64,000 nucleotides of DNA from JALZCH01 sp036400075 (GTDB taxonomy: Bacteria > Acidobacteriota > Blastocatellia > Pyrinomonadales > Pyrinomonadaceae): positions 1-64,000 of the forward strand of contig DASWLV010000081.1 in the NCBI GenBank assembly GCA_036400075.1. Direction: 5' to 3'. Shown here one piece after another: positions 8,535 to 16,873 of this stretch. Position numbers and translations under genes: made by a program. Under the pieces are notes generated by a model, which was given only the letters and a program-made list of their open reading frames with translations, did no database searches and had not been told where the DNA came from. The number at the start of each line of letters is the position of its first letter. Position 1 is the stretch's first letter.

Positions 8535-8704
8535 TAAGGTCAAGAAATGAATAATTCTTTACTCCTCTAAAATGTTAATAGTGAAGTTATTAGACGTTCC
8601 GTCGCAAATGTAGAATTCCGTTAGATTCAAAGTTCGGTGTTTCTCGCGACTGAACTCAGGAACTTTATAGATGCAAATAATACTTGAAACCACATAACAG
8701 TTAT

Positions 8705-9313
8705 TCAGTTATCGAATCTCTCCACCCAAAGCTCGCCGGATTCTAACAATACGCCGAACTCAATCATATAAGGACGGCTAGTATCCTCAGAATAAAGAGG
8801 GCGATTAAAGCAAAATGTATTCGGATGTCGGGCGCAATATTTTTCCATTGATCTGAATATTTTCCCTCGCGTAGACCGACCCTGATTAATGTCTCTGCGC
8901 TGAGCAAATATATTGACTTCCAGTCCTCCGCCAATTGTGTGAGCGATAAAATGTCCTTTATCGGTATTCTCACCGAAGTATTTTCCGGTTTGACCGACCC
9001 AGCCTTTCAATCTTGATGCATCCCGCTTCTCGGAAGTCGGTTGAGAACGCCCCAAAACCCCGACAACGCGGCTCTCTATTGTCGGGCTGTAAGGAACAAC
9101 TCCCGTAACTTCAAGCTGCGAATAATCATCATAAATATACTCAAACTTCTTAAAAAAATACCTGCATAAATTAGTTATGCGTGGAGTCATTAATAAATAT
9201 TGTTCGTGGAAATCATGCGGCAACTCCTCTGCTAGAAAAGCAATTTTAGTTTCCATATCAGCATCTGATATTTGTGAGAACAATCCGGCGTAATCTATTT
9301 CATAATCTTGCAT
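8705..9313 (-). CDS. DNA/RNA non-specific endonuclease-like protein (beta-beta-alpha-metal fold)
   Basis: Protein of 202 residues without signal peptide. The C-terminal half resembles the non-specific endonuclease superfamily: DKGH at 118-121 supplies the candidate general base His121, followed by HTIGGGLEVNIFAQRRDINQG with Asn134 and Asn143, then MEKYC with Glu157, and a closing strand RPYMIEFGVLLESG. The N-terminal ~110 residues are an acidic helical segment with no recognised domain. Related nucleases occur as effector or toxin domains and as free enzymes. It lies at the start of an AT-rich island and is divergent from an RRM protein. No immunity protein was identified beside it. The family call is from motif pattern only. 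Confidence 0.7.
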   Translation of the reverse strand: MQDYEIDYAGLFSQISDADMETKIAFLAEELPHDFHEQYLLMTPRITNLCRYFFKKFEYIYDDYSQLEVTGVVPYSPTIESRVVGVLGRSQPTSEKRDASRLKGWVGQTGKYFGENTDKGHFIAHTIGGGLEVNIFAQRRDINQGRSTRGKIFRSMEKYCARHPNTFCFNRPLYSEDTSRPYMIEFGVLLESGELWVERFDN

Positions 9314-9329
9314 AGAATTTTCTTAGTTT

Positions 9330-9342
9330 CCGGTAATACCGG
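9330..9342. promoter_or_regulatory. Palindrome in the divergent nuclease/RRM promoter region
   Basis: CCGGTAATACCGG is a perfect odd-length palindrome 17 nt upstream of the nuclease start, in the 130-nt region shared with the RRM gene. Size and place fit an operator for a small dimeric regulator; no such regulator is seen in the island. Confidence 0.4.
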
Positions 9343-9443
9343 CTTTTATGCAAACCGTTGTATCTTAATAAGTAGTCGGGCGTTTCTTCCAGCGTATTCT
9401 ATATCAATTCTAACTCTAAAATGTAATTAAAGAAATATAAATC

Positions 9444-9866
9444 ATGGAACAGAAAATATATGTTGGCAACCTCCTTTACAGTGACACAGAAGAAGACCTT
9501 CATACTCTTTTTGCAAGATATGGAAAGGTGCATTCGACTGAATTAGTTAAAGATAGGATGACTGGTCGAAGTAAAGGTTTTGGGTTTGTCGTTATGAATG
9601 AAGATGGTGCTGAAAAAGCCATTGCAGCACTTCATAATAGCTCCCCACATGGGCGAATGCTAACAGTTAATAAGGCATTACCTAGAGAAGATAGACCACG
9701 AAGAAGTTGGGATGATAGTTTTGGAGGAAGAAGTTGGGATGATAGTTTTGCACTAAATAAAAAACAATCTGAAAGGGAAATGATTGCTCTTGGTCTTTGG
9801 GATGATCAAGTAAAACTCGTGACACTTACCCCCGACGGAAAGTATAGAATTCTCGATACAGAATAA
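9444..9866 (+). CDS. RRM-domain RNA-binding protein
   Basis: Protein of 140 residues with one RNA recognition motif at residues 1-75. RNP2 is IYVGNL and RNP1 is KGFGFVVM, with the aromatic residues placed for RNA stacking. After the RRM comes a duplicated RSWDDSF segment and then a C-terminal segment (LGLWDDQVKLVTLTPDGKYRIL) that is unusual for bacterial RRM proteins, whose tails are normally Arg/Gly rich. Codon use is visibly more AT-rich than in the flanking chromosome. The frame ends at TAA (9864-9866) and continues open in the same frame into a Shedu-like nuclease core, raising the question of a former fusion. A weak A-rich ribosome site precedes the ATG. Confidence 0.88.
   Translation: MEQKIYVGNLLYSDTEEDLHTLFARYGKVHSTELVKDRMTGRSKGFGFVVMNEDGAEKAIAALHNSSPHGRMLTVNKALPREDRPRRSWDDSFGGRSWDDSFALNKKQSEREMIALGLWDDQVKLVTLTPDGKYRILDTE
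9700..9750 (+). repeat. 27-nt tandem duplication inside the RRM gene
   Basis: Two identical 24-nt copies (9700-9723 and 9727-9750) separated by 3 nt encode RSWDDSF twice. Identity at the nucleotide level indicates a recent duplication. Confidence 0.9.
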
Positions 9867-10472
9867 AAGCTTCATAGCATTCTGTATATTGCTACATCAG
9901 AAACCTTAGAATTACAAAGAGCTGTAGAAGAACTGGAGTCATTAGTAAATGATCCGAAGGCAAAGGAACAAGCTTTCCAGGATTTCTTTGACCGGAATCG
10001 TGATTTTATACTTAATGATGATTATCGGGACGCACATCCACACATTACTTTAGCTCAAGATAATGGTCAGACATTGATACCTGATTTTGTGTTAGAGCCG
10101 GTTGACCAAAACTTTTTATGTGATCTGCTTGAACTAAAGCTTCCATCATCTCCTGTATTTATTCAGAAAAAGAACCGGGAAAGATTTTCGGCGGCTGTTT
10201 CAGAAGCACGCGCTCAACTTTTGGAATATCGTCGCTTCTTCGATGAGCAAAAGCACCGAGATTCAATATATGAAACGTATAGGTTGAGGGCTTATATGCC
10301 TAAAATGTTCTTAGTTATTGGGCGATTAGGTGATATTAATCCCTATAATAGACGCAAGATTGAAGCTTCTGAGCCTGATCTCCGCGTGCTCACATATGAT
10401 GACGTACTTGGTCGAAAGAAAGCACACCTTGAGGATATGAAAAAGGGTCGAGTGGGAAGAAAGCAGCGATAA
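9867..10472 (+). pseudogene. Shedu-like (DUF4263) nuclease core without a normal start codon
   Basis: Open frame of about 200 codons directly after the RRM stop and in the same frame. It resembles the catalytic core of Shedu (SduA) anti-phage nucleases: a helical lead-in (VNDPKAKEQAFQDFFDRN), then PDFVLEP, LLELKLP and EARAQLLEYRRFF, giving a PD-(D/E)xK-type set. Counting from TTG 10074, these are Asp4, Glu20, Lys22 and Gln48. The end MFLVIGRLGDIN and LRVLTYDDVLGR also fits. No ATG or GTG lies between the TAA and the core; the only standard start, TTG at 10074, would begin one residue before PDF and remove the conserved lead-in. It is therefore most likely a 5'-truncated remnant, unless stop read-through or a rare start (ATT) is used. 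Confidence 0.7.
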
Positions 10473-10576
10473 GCACTGCAATTTGCTCTAACAACTCAAC
10501 TCATTTAACCAAATAAGAAAATGCTTGTCTCTCATCTTCACGTTTACAGTTGTCTCCCGTTTGATTGATATTTGCC

Positions 10577-11668
10577 TTAACTATCGCCGAAACAACTGTT
10601 GGCGATAGTGATAAACTTTTTGCTCGGCGTAAATCCGTAATCCTCGCCGTTCCAGCGCATCAGCTTTAGCGTTAATCCGTTTAATTTGGCTTGAGTTAAA
10701 TCGGGATTTTGCGCAAGCCATTGTTTGCAGCTTTGTTTTTTTACAGCTCGCCGGACATAGGTTCGTAATCCGATGAGATTGGAGATGATTGAAGGATTCA
10801 GAGCTTCGTTTAGATGGTCGGTGAAAAACGGCTTGATGAGAAGCTCGCGGGAATTAAAATTATGATTGAAAGTCCAAATTCCGTTATTGAGAAGCAAAAC
10901 CGGCGCTCTGGTTTCACCCTTGATTTTCAGCTCCCTCGTCAATCCCTGATAAAACAGCATTCCAACGAAATTGGCTGCTAAATCGGCGTTTGAATAAACT
11001 CCGGAAACCATTGTTCCGTAATAAGTGCGCTCGGTTTTCTGTCCCCAGAGAATTGCCTTTCGGGCGGCTTCGTCGGGCGTAGAGCCTTTCGACGCGGCTC
11101 GCCCGGATATTTTGTAATAGGTGTAACCCTGCTGAAAAAAATGCGCTATTTTGTCGGTTCCGAATTGCGCGCCGTAAACCTTTATAGTTGGACTGATTGT
11201 TAGATAATTGGTCGGAACCGTGAAATAAACTGATTTTAAATAGCCCGTTTTATAAAGCGCAGGCGTTGCGCGGAATTGATGCGTTTCAACCCAGGTCGCG
11301 GAGCGTGTAAAAGGAAAGATGCCTCCGCCGAGCGGATTATAAATTTCCCGTACAATCGCTTCCTCGGAACGCAGAAATGCGAGCCGCGCTCGCTCTTTTT
11401 CCGCCGAACCGCAATTTGGCGATTTTCTTTCGACAGCCGGATTTTCCAAGCAAGATTGTCGCCGAATGATTTCCGCGTTTATTTTATCAATCGCTTTTTT
11501 TATATTTTGCTCGACGTATTCCGAAAGCTCGTCGCCGATGTCTCCGAGCGGCTGCGGCGGCAGATTGTATTGATCGGTTTCAAAAGCCGCGACGGATTGC
11601 AAAAGCAAAACGGCGGACAAAACCATCCGAAGAATTGTCAGAAATTTTAAACGAGCTTTGACGAACAC
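10577..11668 (-). CDS. Exported protein of unknown function
   Basis: Protein of 363 residues starting at GTG, with a hydrophobic export signal (about residues 9-28, LTILRMVLSAVLLLQSVAAF). The mature part starts with a helical charged region (about 40-95), then a central domain with FGTDKIAHFFQQGYTYYKI and YYGTMVSGVYSNADLAANFVGMLFYQGL. The spacing of Asp-Lys, His and aromatic residues hints at a membrane-associated or metal-binding core, but I do not recognise the family. An alternative start at the internal ATG (codon 15) would still leave a usable signal. It lies just past the M16 pair and a perfect hairpin, and may be transcribed separately. Confidence 0.7.
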   Translation of the reverse strand: MFVKARLKFLTILRMVLSAVLLLQSVAAFETDQYNLPPQPLGDIGDELSEYVEQNIKKAIDKINAEIIRRQSCLENPAVERKSPNCGSAEKERARLAFLRSEEAIVREIYNPLGGGIFPFTRSATWVETHQFRATPALYKTGYLKSVYFTVPTNYLTISPTIKVYGAQFGTDKIAHFFQQGYTYYKISGRAASKGSTPDEAARKAILWGQKTERTYYGTMVSGVYSNADLAANFVGMLFYQGLTRELKIKGETRAPVLLLNNGIWTFNHNFNSRELLIKPFFTDHLNEALNPSIISNLIGLRTYVRRAVKKQSCKQWLAQNPDLTQAKLNGLTLKLMRWNGEDYGFTPSKKFITIANSCFGDS

Positions 11669-11690
11669 GAAAATAGAAATCTGAAGAAGT

Positions 11691-11726
11691 GCGAAATGTT
11701 GAATAATAAATCATTCAACATTTCGC
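11691..11726. terminator. 14-bp hairpin after the M16 pair
   Basis: Perfect arms GCGAAATGTTGAAT and ATTCAACATTTCGC with an 8-nt loop, 17 nt beyond the M16 gene stop. There is no T run, so it may be a processing or stabilising hairpin rather than an intrinsic terminator. Confidence 0.6.
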
Positions 11727-11742
11727 GTCATTGCTTTAACGA

Positions 11743-13287
11743 TTACTCAAAAACTCTGTCAACCGGCGTGATTGTCACATCTTCCGGTCGAAGTTTAATC
11801 GGATAAACCGAAATCGCTTTGTCCTCGTCGAGAATCGTTTGCGGTTTCGGCGAATTATAAGTAATCGGCGAAGCGGTGTTGTTGATGATTGCGCTGCGCA
11901 AAGATTCGGCGTCTTTGGTTATCATAACGACGCGCATCGCTCCTGCGTCTCCGAAATGTTTGCGAATCGCGTTGTTGACATCCTGCAAAGTCAGCTTCGC
12001 AAGCTGTTCTTTCATATATTGATTGAAATTCGGAATTCCGTAATAACGGCTGTCGAGCGCGTAGCCGAGCGCGTCGTCCTGCGTTTGCGTCAGAATGTTG
12101 ACGTATTTCGACAAAAACTCGCGCGTGGCTTCAAAAATTTCCGGCGACATTCCGTTTTCGACCAATCGGTTATATTCGTACAAAGCCGCGCGCAAAGAGA
12201 AATGCGCATTGTTCGGCTCGACCGGGCGAATCCAGATTTGAAAGATTTGCGATTGCCGCGCCAGATTCGGGTCGGGCTGAAATTGAAACATTCCGCGCGG
12301 GAAATATTCGATGTAAGCGTAATCGCCGTAATTCAAACCGCGCGCTTCACGCAGACGCTGGTAAAGATAGCTGTTTGACGAGCGATGCTGTCCCAGATAC
12401 GAGGCGACGACCGCTAATGCCGGAAAATCTTTCGACGCGCGGTTGATTGCAATCGGAAATCCGAGCGAAATCGCCGTAGCGCGTGTTTCGCGCTGTACGA
12501 TGTCAATTTTCATTCCGGTTTCGAGATTCGGCTTCGCAACTTTGCGGACAGTCTTTTTGCCTGCGGGAAGCTTGGCAAAATCTGCTTGAAATTTTTTAGA
12601 AAAATCCGCCGCGAAACCACCTGACATTCCCAAAACCAGATTTGCCCGCGAGTAATTTCTGGCGTAAAAATCTCTGACATCCTGTAAGGTCAATTTTTCC
12701 AGCGAAGAAATCGTTCCGCGATTGTGATGTTCATACGGATGATTGTCGTAAATGATGTTGTAGAGCCGTTCTTTGCCTAGTTCCTCATCATTTCCCTGCC
12801 TCAAGCCGGTTTTTAAATAATTCATCGCTTCGTCTTTGAGGCGTTTGAAATCGTCTTCGCGAAAACCGGGTTCGAGCAGCATTTGGCGAACAATAGCGTA
12901 ATATTTTTCCAGATTGTCGCGGTGAGTCGTGCCGGAAAACGTGGTCATTTCCTTATCAACCTGCGAGCCGAAACCGGTCGCCATCGGATAAAACTGCTCG
13001 ACGATTTGCTCGTAAGTTTGGGTTTTTGAGCCGCCTTGCGCGAGCATCGCAGCGGTCAAAGACGCCACGCCTTCTTTTCCCGCCGGATCGTCCATCGCGC
13101 CGGTCAAAAACTGAATCCGAATCGAAATGAGCGGCGAGCGATTCGGCAAAAATACCGTGTTGCTTAAATTATTCATCGTGTTTGAAGCTTTTGTGCCGCG
13201 TTTTTGCGCCAAAACCGGAAGCGACAAAATTGCGACCATTAAGATTGCGAAAATCGGTAATTCGTAATTCGTAATTCGTAATTTCAC
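11743..13287 (-). CDS. M16 family peptidase homologue lacking the zinc motif (partner subunit)
   Basis: Insulinase-like protein of 514 residues with signal peptide (about 1-27, ending PVLAQ). The expected HxxEH zinc site is absent; the aligned region reads SLTAAMLAQGG. The second half carries the typical substrate-clamp blocks (RGLNYGDYAY for the R/Y pair). Such proteins act as the non-catalytic half of a heterodimer, as in mitochondrial processing peptidase. The GTG start overlaps the TGA of the catalytic gene by 4 nt and is preceded by GGAGGT, so translational coupling is likely. Codons 2-11 are made from GAATTAC heptamer repeats (KLRITNYEL), so the repeat is part of the signal peptide. Confidence 0.87.
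   Translation of the reverse strand: MKLRITNYELPIFAILMVAILSLPVLAQKRGTKASNTMNNLSNTVFLPNRSPLISIRIQFLTGAMDDPAGKEGVASLTAAMLAQGGSKTQTYEQIVEQFYPMATGFGSQVDKEMTTFSGTTHRDNLEKYYAIVRQMLLEPGFREDDFKRLKDEAMNYLKTGLRQGNDEELGKERLYNIIYDNHPYEHHNRGTISSLEKLTLQDVRDFYARNYSRANLVLGMSGGFAADFSKKFQADFAKLPAGKKTVRKVAKPNLETGMKIDIVQRETRATAISLGFPIAINRASKDFPALAVVASYLGQHRSSNSYLYQRLREARGLNYGDYAYIEYFPRGMFQFQPDPNLARQSQIFQIWIRPVEPNNAHFSLRAALYEYNRLVENGMSPEIFEATREFLSKYVNILTQTQDDALGYALDSRYYGIPNFNQYMKEQLAKLTLQDVNNAIRKHFGDAGAMRVVMITKDAESLRSAIINNTASPITYNSPKPQTILDEDKAISVYPIKLRPEDVTITPVDRVFE
13258..13284. repeat. GAATTAC heptamer array inside a signal peptide
   Basis: Almost four head-to-tail copies of the 7-nt unit (TAATTCG on the plus strand) at the very start of the M16 partner gene. 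As 7 is not a multiple of 3, the array encodes a 7-residue peptide period (RITNYEL). The same unit occurs at 32121-32155 in the paralogous gene. Confidence 0.9.
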
Positions 13288-14639
13288 TTTTTACCTCCGT
13301 TTTTTGTCGCCAGCGTCACAACAGTTTGGTTTTTATCCTGAAAATACGTGCGAGCGGCTGCGCGAATGTCTTCGGGCGTTATCCGGTCGTAAAGCGCAAA
13401 CAGTTTTTCAAGCGTTTCCGGCGTGCGTTTCAGAGCGATGTACGGCGCGAGTGTGTTGGCAATCGCGTCGTTGCTGTTCATCGCCATCGCGAAACCGTAA
13501 CGCATCCGCGAGCGCGTTTGGTCGAGTTGTTTTTGCGGGACAAGCTCGCCTGTATAATGCTTGTAAGTTTTGACGATTTCATCGCGGACGTAATTCATAT
13601 CGGCGTCGGATTTGGCGCGAGCGTAAACCGCGAAAAGCTCCGGGTTAATTTTGTCATCAAAATCCGGGCTGATGAAATCGGCTTTTTGCTCCTGCAAAAC
13701 CAGCTTTTGATAAAGATCGGAGTTTTGCCCGAAAGCTATCAGCGACAGCAAATCAAGTGCGGCTTTATCTTTGCTCTCATCCGAAAAGGCGGGACCGCGA
13801 TAAGCAACGGCGACATATGGCAAAGTCGGCGAAGTCCATTCGATATGCTCGCTGCGCGCCTTTTCCTGCGCCGGTTCGACGGGAATTTGCGGTTTGTAAT
13901 CGCCCGGCTGCCAACTGCCGTAATATTTGTTGACCATCGCCAGAACTTCGTCGGGTTTGACATCGCCGACGACTACAATCGTCGTGTATTCAGGACGATA
14001 AAAACGATTGAAAAACTGCAAGCTGTATTCGTACTGATTCGGGTAATCCTGAATATCTTTCAGATAACCCATTGTCGTGTGGCTGTAGGTGTGTGTTTTG
14101 TACGCCGTTTCGCGCAAGACTTCGTGCATTTTGAAAGTCGGCGAGGCGCTGTTTTTGTTGTATTCGCCAAGAACGGCGAGCGCTTCGGTTTTATATTCCG
14201 GCTGCGCGTATTTCAAACGCTGAAAACGGTCGGCTTCGAGCCGCATAATCTCGTCCAAATCTTCTTTGGCGAAAGTCGCGTGGTAAACCGTGCGGTCGTC
14301 GGTCGTGTAAGCATTGCTCGACGCTCCGGCTTTTTTCATAATCCGGTCAAAGCTTCCCGGCGGAAAGTTTTCGCTCCCGCGAAACATCAAATGCTCGAAA
14401 AAATGCGCGTAACCGGACTTTCCCGGCTCAATTTCATTGCGCGACCCTGCGCCGACGACTGTATAAAGCGCGACCAGATTCGGATAATCGGTCGGAACGG
14501 TGATGACGCGCAATCCGTTCGGCAAATCGTTAATTTTATAATCGTATGGAAAAACCTTGCGCGCGTTTTGCGCGTCAACAGCAATTACGTTTGCGGCTAT
14601 TGCCGCCACCGCGAAAAGAGCTAAAAATATCATTTTCAT
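13284..14639 (-). CDS. M16 family zinc peptidase (catalytic subunit)
   Basis: Insulinase-type metallopeptidase of 451 residues. The start is set at the ATG beginning MKMIFLALF; a GTG five codons earlier has no better ribosome site. Signal peptide about 1-23. Zinc motif HFFEH at 79-83 (His79, Glu82 catalytic, His83) with the distal Glu in the YKTEALAVLGEYN helix. The single ~50-kDa unit must pair with another M16 subunit to form the closed chamber, and the overlapping downstream gene provides it. It probably degrades peptides in the periplasm or outside the cell. Confidence 0.9.
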   Translation of the reverse strand: MKMIFLALFAVAAIAANVIAVDAQNARKVFPYDYKINDLPNGLRVITVPTDYPNLVALYTVVGAGSRNEIEPGKSGYAHFFEHLMFRGSENFPPGSFDRIMKKAGASSNAYTTDDRTVYHATFAKEDLDEIMRLEADRFQRLKYAQPEYKTEALAVLGEYNKNSASPTFKMHEVLRETAYKTHTYSHTTMGYLKDIQDYPNQYEYSLQFFNRFYRPEYTTIVVVGDVKPDEVLAMVNKYYGSWQPGDYKPQIPVEPAQEKARSEHIEWTSPTLPYVAVAYRGPAFSDESKDKAALDLLSLIAFGQNSDLYQKLVLQEQKADFISPDFDDKINPELFAVYARAKSDADMNYVRDEIVKTYKHYTGELVPQKQLDQTRSRMRYGFAMAMNSNDAIANTLAPYIALKRTPETLEKLFALYDRITPEDIRAAARTYFQDKNQTVVTLATKNGGKK

Positions 14640-14889
14640 TTTATTTCGTAACACTCAGGGAGATAATCTTTATTTCAGATGTCAGAAAACCTGTTGAAAG
14701 TTTATCCGAAAATCAAAATGTTGGCGACAAACCGCCTTTGTGATTGTTCTCCTTTATAAAAATTAGATATAAATCAATTTGCTCCAAGCAAATCTCGAAC
14801 AATTACTGCTCCCAAACCCGAAAATTGATTTTCTAATCCGCTTCTGAGGCGCGTAATAATCGTAAGTTTTCAACAAACCATTTTTTCTA

Positions 14890-14918
14890 TTGTAATTCTT
14901 TAACTTTCCTAGTATAAA
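14890..14918 (+). promoter_or_regulatory. Candidate sigma-70 promoter of the glycine-zipper gene
   Basis: TTGTAA (-35) and TATAAA (-10) with a 17-nt spacer, about 80 nt before the AAGGAG ribosome site of the gene at 14999. The remaining 14640-14998 region is AT-rich divergent sequence with a small AAAGGCTTAGCCTTT palindrome at 14931-14945 and no gene. Confidence 0.4.
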
Positions 14919-14998
14919 TTTACATATTCAAAGGCTTAGCCTTTAACAAAACTTATCGTCTGTTGATGGTCTTGCCAAAATTTGTACAAGGAGAAAAA

Positions 14999-16000
14999 AT
15001 GCAGCAATTTAAAATCGTCTGCGCGCTCTTTCTAAACGTCATTCTGTTTTTCGGCAGTCTGGCGCCAATCGTTTCCGCTCAGGATTCAAAAACGGCTTTG
15101 TTTCGCGGTTATCGCACCGGATATTCCGACGGTTATATGGCTGGTTACCGCGATGCGTCTGAAAAATTACAACGCAACGTCGAAAAACATCAGGATTACG
15201 TCAAAGCCGACCGCGCTTATTTGCCGGAATACGGTGCGCCCGAAGATTACCGCGACGGTTATCAGCAAGGATTTGAAACGGGTTATACGACCGGCTTTGA
15301 CCGTCAAAGCTTTGATTCGACCGTTCCGCCGACGCTCGAAAGACGCGGCGGAAAGACCGTTTCAGCAACAGCGAATCAAATAGAACCTCCGGTTTCAACA
15401 AATCCCGCACAGTCGGAAAGCATTTCCGCCGCGACCAATCCCGATGCTTTGATTGTAATTCCGCCTAATACCGAATTGATCGTTGAAATGCAGAGCAGTT
15501 TGAACACCAAAGACGCTCGAAAAGGCGATTCTTTTCAAGCCCGCGTCGTCGCGCCGGTCGAAATCGAAGGCGCAATCATTGAAGGTCGCGTGACGGATTT
15601 GCAAAAGCCCGGACGCATCAAGCGGCGCGCCGAGATGCAGCTTTCGTTTGACCGCATTTTGCTCAACCAAACCCGCTGGTCGAATCTAAACGCAATGGTC
15701 GTCGAAGCGTTTCCCGCCGGAGACAAAAGCCTGAAAAATAACGTGAAAACGGTTAACTCAGAAGGAACCGTGCGGGGCAAAAGCTCGTTCAAATCCGACG
15801 CCGTTATTGTCGGTTCGGCTGCCGGAACGGGCGGAACAATCGGCGCAATTGCGGGCGGTCCGGTTGGTTTTGCAGTCGGTGCGGCGGTCGGCGGCGCATT
15901 CGGTCTCGGCGGCGTTCTCGTTGCGCGCGGCAAAGACATTCGACTGAACGAAGGTCAACGCCTCAGAATCAGAACCGCTTACGAAGCTCAAATCCGCTAA
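14999..16000 (+). CDS. Exported glycine-zipper protein with GYxxGY repeats
   Basis: Protein of 333 residues. The ATG follows a perfect AAGGAG site; 12 upstream codons are rejected. Signal peptide about 1-28 (ending VSAQ). Residues ~35-105 contain repeated Gly-Tyr/Phe units (GYRTGYSDGYMAGYRDA and GYQQGFETGYTTGFD). A linker leads to a beta domain (about 150-255) opening with LIVIPPNTELIVEMQSSLNTKDARKGD-type sequence, which resembles a conserved segment seen in many acidobacterial exported proteins. A hydrophobic glycine zipper follows (TGGTIGAIAGGPVGFAVGAA, about 285-312). Glycine zippers often insert in or span the outer membrane. Function not established. Confidence 0.75.
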   Translation: MQQFKIVCALFLNVILFFGSLAPIVSAQDSKTALFRGYRTGYSDGYMAGYRDASEKLQRNVEKHQDYVKADRAYLPEYGAPEDYRDGYQQGFETGYTTGFDRQSFDSTVPPTLERRGGKTVSATANQIEPPVSTNPAQSESISAATNPDALIVIPPNTELIVEMQSSLNTKDARKGDSFQARVVAPVEIEGAIIEGRVTDLQKPGRIKRRAEMQLSFDRILLNQTRWSNLNAMVVEAFPAGDKSLKNNVKTVNSEGTVRGKSSFKSDAVIVGSAAGTGGTIGAIAGGPVGFAVGAAVGGAFGLGGVLVARGKDIRLNEGQRLRIRTAYEAQIR

Positions 16001-16002
16001 AA

Positions 16003-16069
16003 GTTTATCGGGTTTATCGAGTTCATCGTGTTACGAGTTTTCTCGATGAACTCGATAAACCCGATAAAC
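16003..16069. repeat. Perfect 26-bp hairpin built of 9-nt units
   Basis: The left arm (16003-16028) and right arm (16044-16069) are exact reverse complements, with a 15-nt loop. The right arm consists of CTCGATGAA/CTCGATAAA-type 9-nt units, so the element is a tandem repeat folded on itself. It lies 2 nt after the glycine-zipper stop and runs up to the start of the SAM hydrolase gene. The units also give an in-frame ATG that creates a false longer N-terminus. Confidence 0.9.
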
Positions 16070-16072
16070 TCG

Positions 16073-16864
16073 ATGAACTTAATAACTTTAACCACAGATT
16101 TCGGAACGTCGGATTATTTTGTCGGCGCGATGAAAGGCGCGATTTTAGCCGTTAACCCGGATGCACATTTGGTTGATATAACTCACGAGATTCCGGCGCA
16201 GGACATCGAAGCCGCCGCTTTTACCATTTTCGCCGCTCATCAGACGTTTCCCGCCCGAACGATTCATCTCGCTGTGGTTGACCCGGGCGTAGGTTCCGAG
16301 CGTCGGGCGATTGCGGCGATGACGGAAAAATATTTTTTCGTCGCGCCGGACAACGGGCTTTTGAGCTTTGTTTACGACGCAGAGCCTTTAATCAAAGTTT
16401 TTAACATTACAAACGAGCGATTTTTTCGGCATCCTGTTTCGGCGACTTTTCACGGGCGCGATGTGTTTGCGCCAATCGCCGGAGCTTTGTCGCGCGGAGT
16501 CGCGCCTGCCGAATTGGGCGAAGAAATCACGGATTTTGTTCGATTTGAAATTAAAAAGCCGATAAAAATTGACGAAAACACAATCGAAGCTGAAATTTTT
16601 CACATTGATCGTTTCGGAAATTGTCTGGTCAATTTAAAGCGTGACGATATGCCGCAAAAATTTCTCGAAAGCGGTTTTCGGGTTGAGACTACGGGGCGCG
16701 AGATTGAGCGGCTGCAAAATTTCTATGCGGAAGCAAATGAAACGGGCGAATTGTTTATGATTTTCGGGAGCGCAGGTTTTTTGGAGCTGGTCGCGTTTCG
16801 AGATTCGGCGGCAAAAAAATTAACAGTGGAAAAAAAAGCGGTTTTAGTTGTAAAGTGTCGTTGA
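16073..16864 (+). CDS. S-adenosyl-L-methionine hydrolase (DUF62/SAM hydroxide adenosyltransferase)
   Basis: Enzyme of 264 residues that hydrolyses SAM to adenosine and methionine using an activated water; family DUF62, related to fluorinase and chlorinase. The start is set at MNLITLTTDFG, since the preceding codons belong to the repeat hairpin. Motifs seen: TTDFGTSDYFVGAMKG (7-22), ITHEIP, VVDPGVGSERR, APDNGLLSFV and the STFHGRDVFAP block (here ATFHGRD). The halogenase-specific insertion loop was not seen. It follows the glycine-zipper gene with only the hairpin between, and ends before a bidirectional hairpin region. Confidence 0.9.
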   Translation: MNLITLTTDFGTSDYFVGAMKGAILAVNPDAHLVDITHEIPAQDIEAAAFTIFAAHQTFPARTIHLAVVDPGVGSERRAIAAMTEKYFFVAPDNGLLSFVYDAEPLIKVFNITNERFFRHPVSATFHGRDVFAPIAGALSRGVAPAELGEEITDFVRFEIKKPIKIDENTIEAEIFHIDRFGNCLVNLKRDDMPQKFLESGFRVETTGREIERLQNFYAEANETGELFMIFGSAGFLELVAFRDSAAKKLTVEKKAVLVVKCR

Positions 16865-16873
16865 TAAAAAATG

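Noticed and set aside
13326..14624. 432-codon plus-strand open frame across the M16 catalytic gene
   Set aside because: It lies wholly antisense to a gene with clear zinc motif and signal peptide; its composition is the mirror of that gene.
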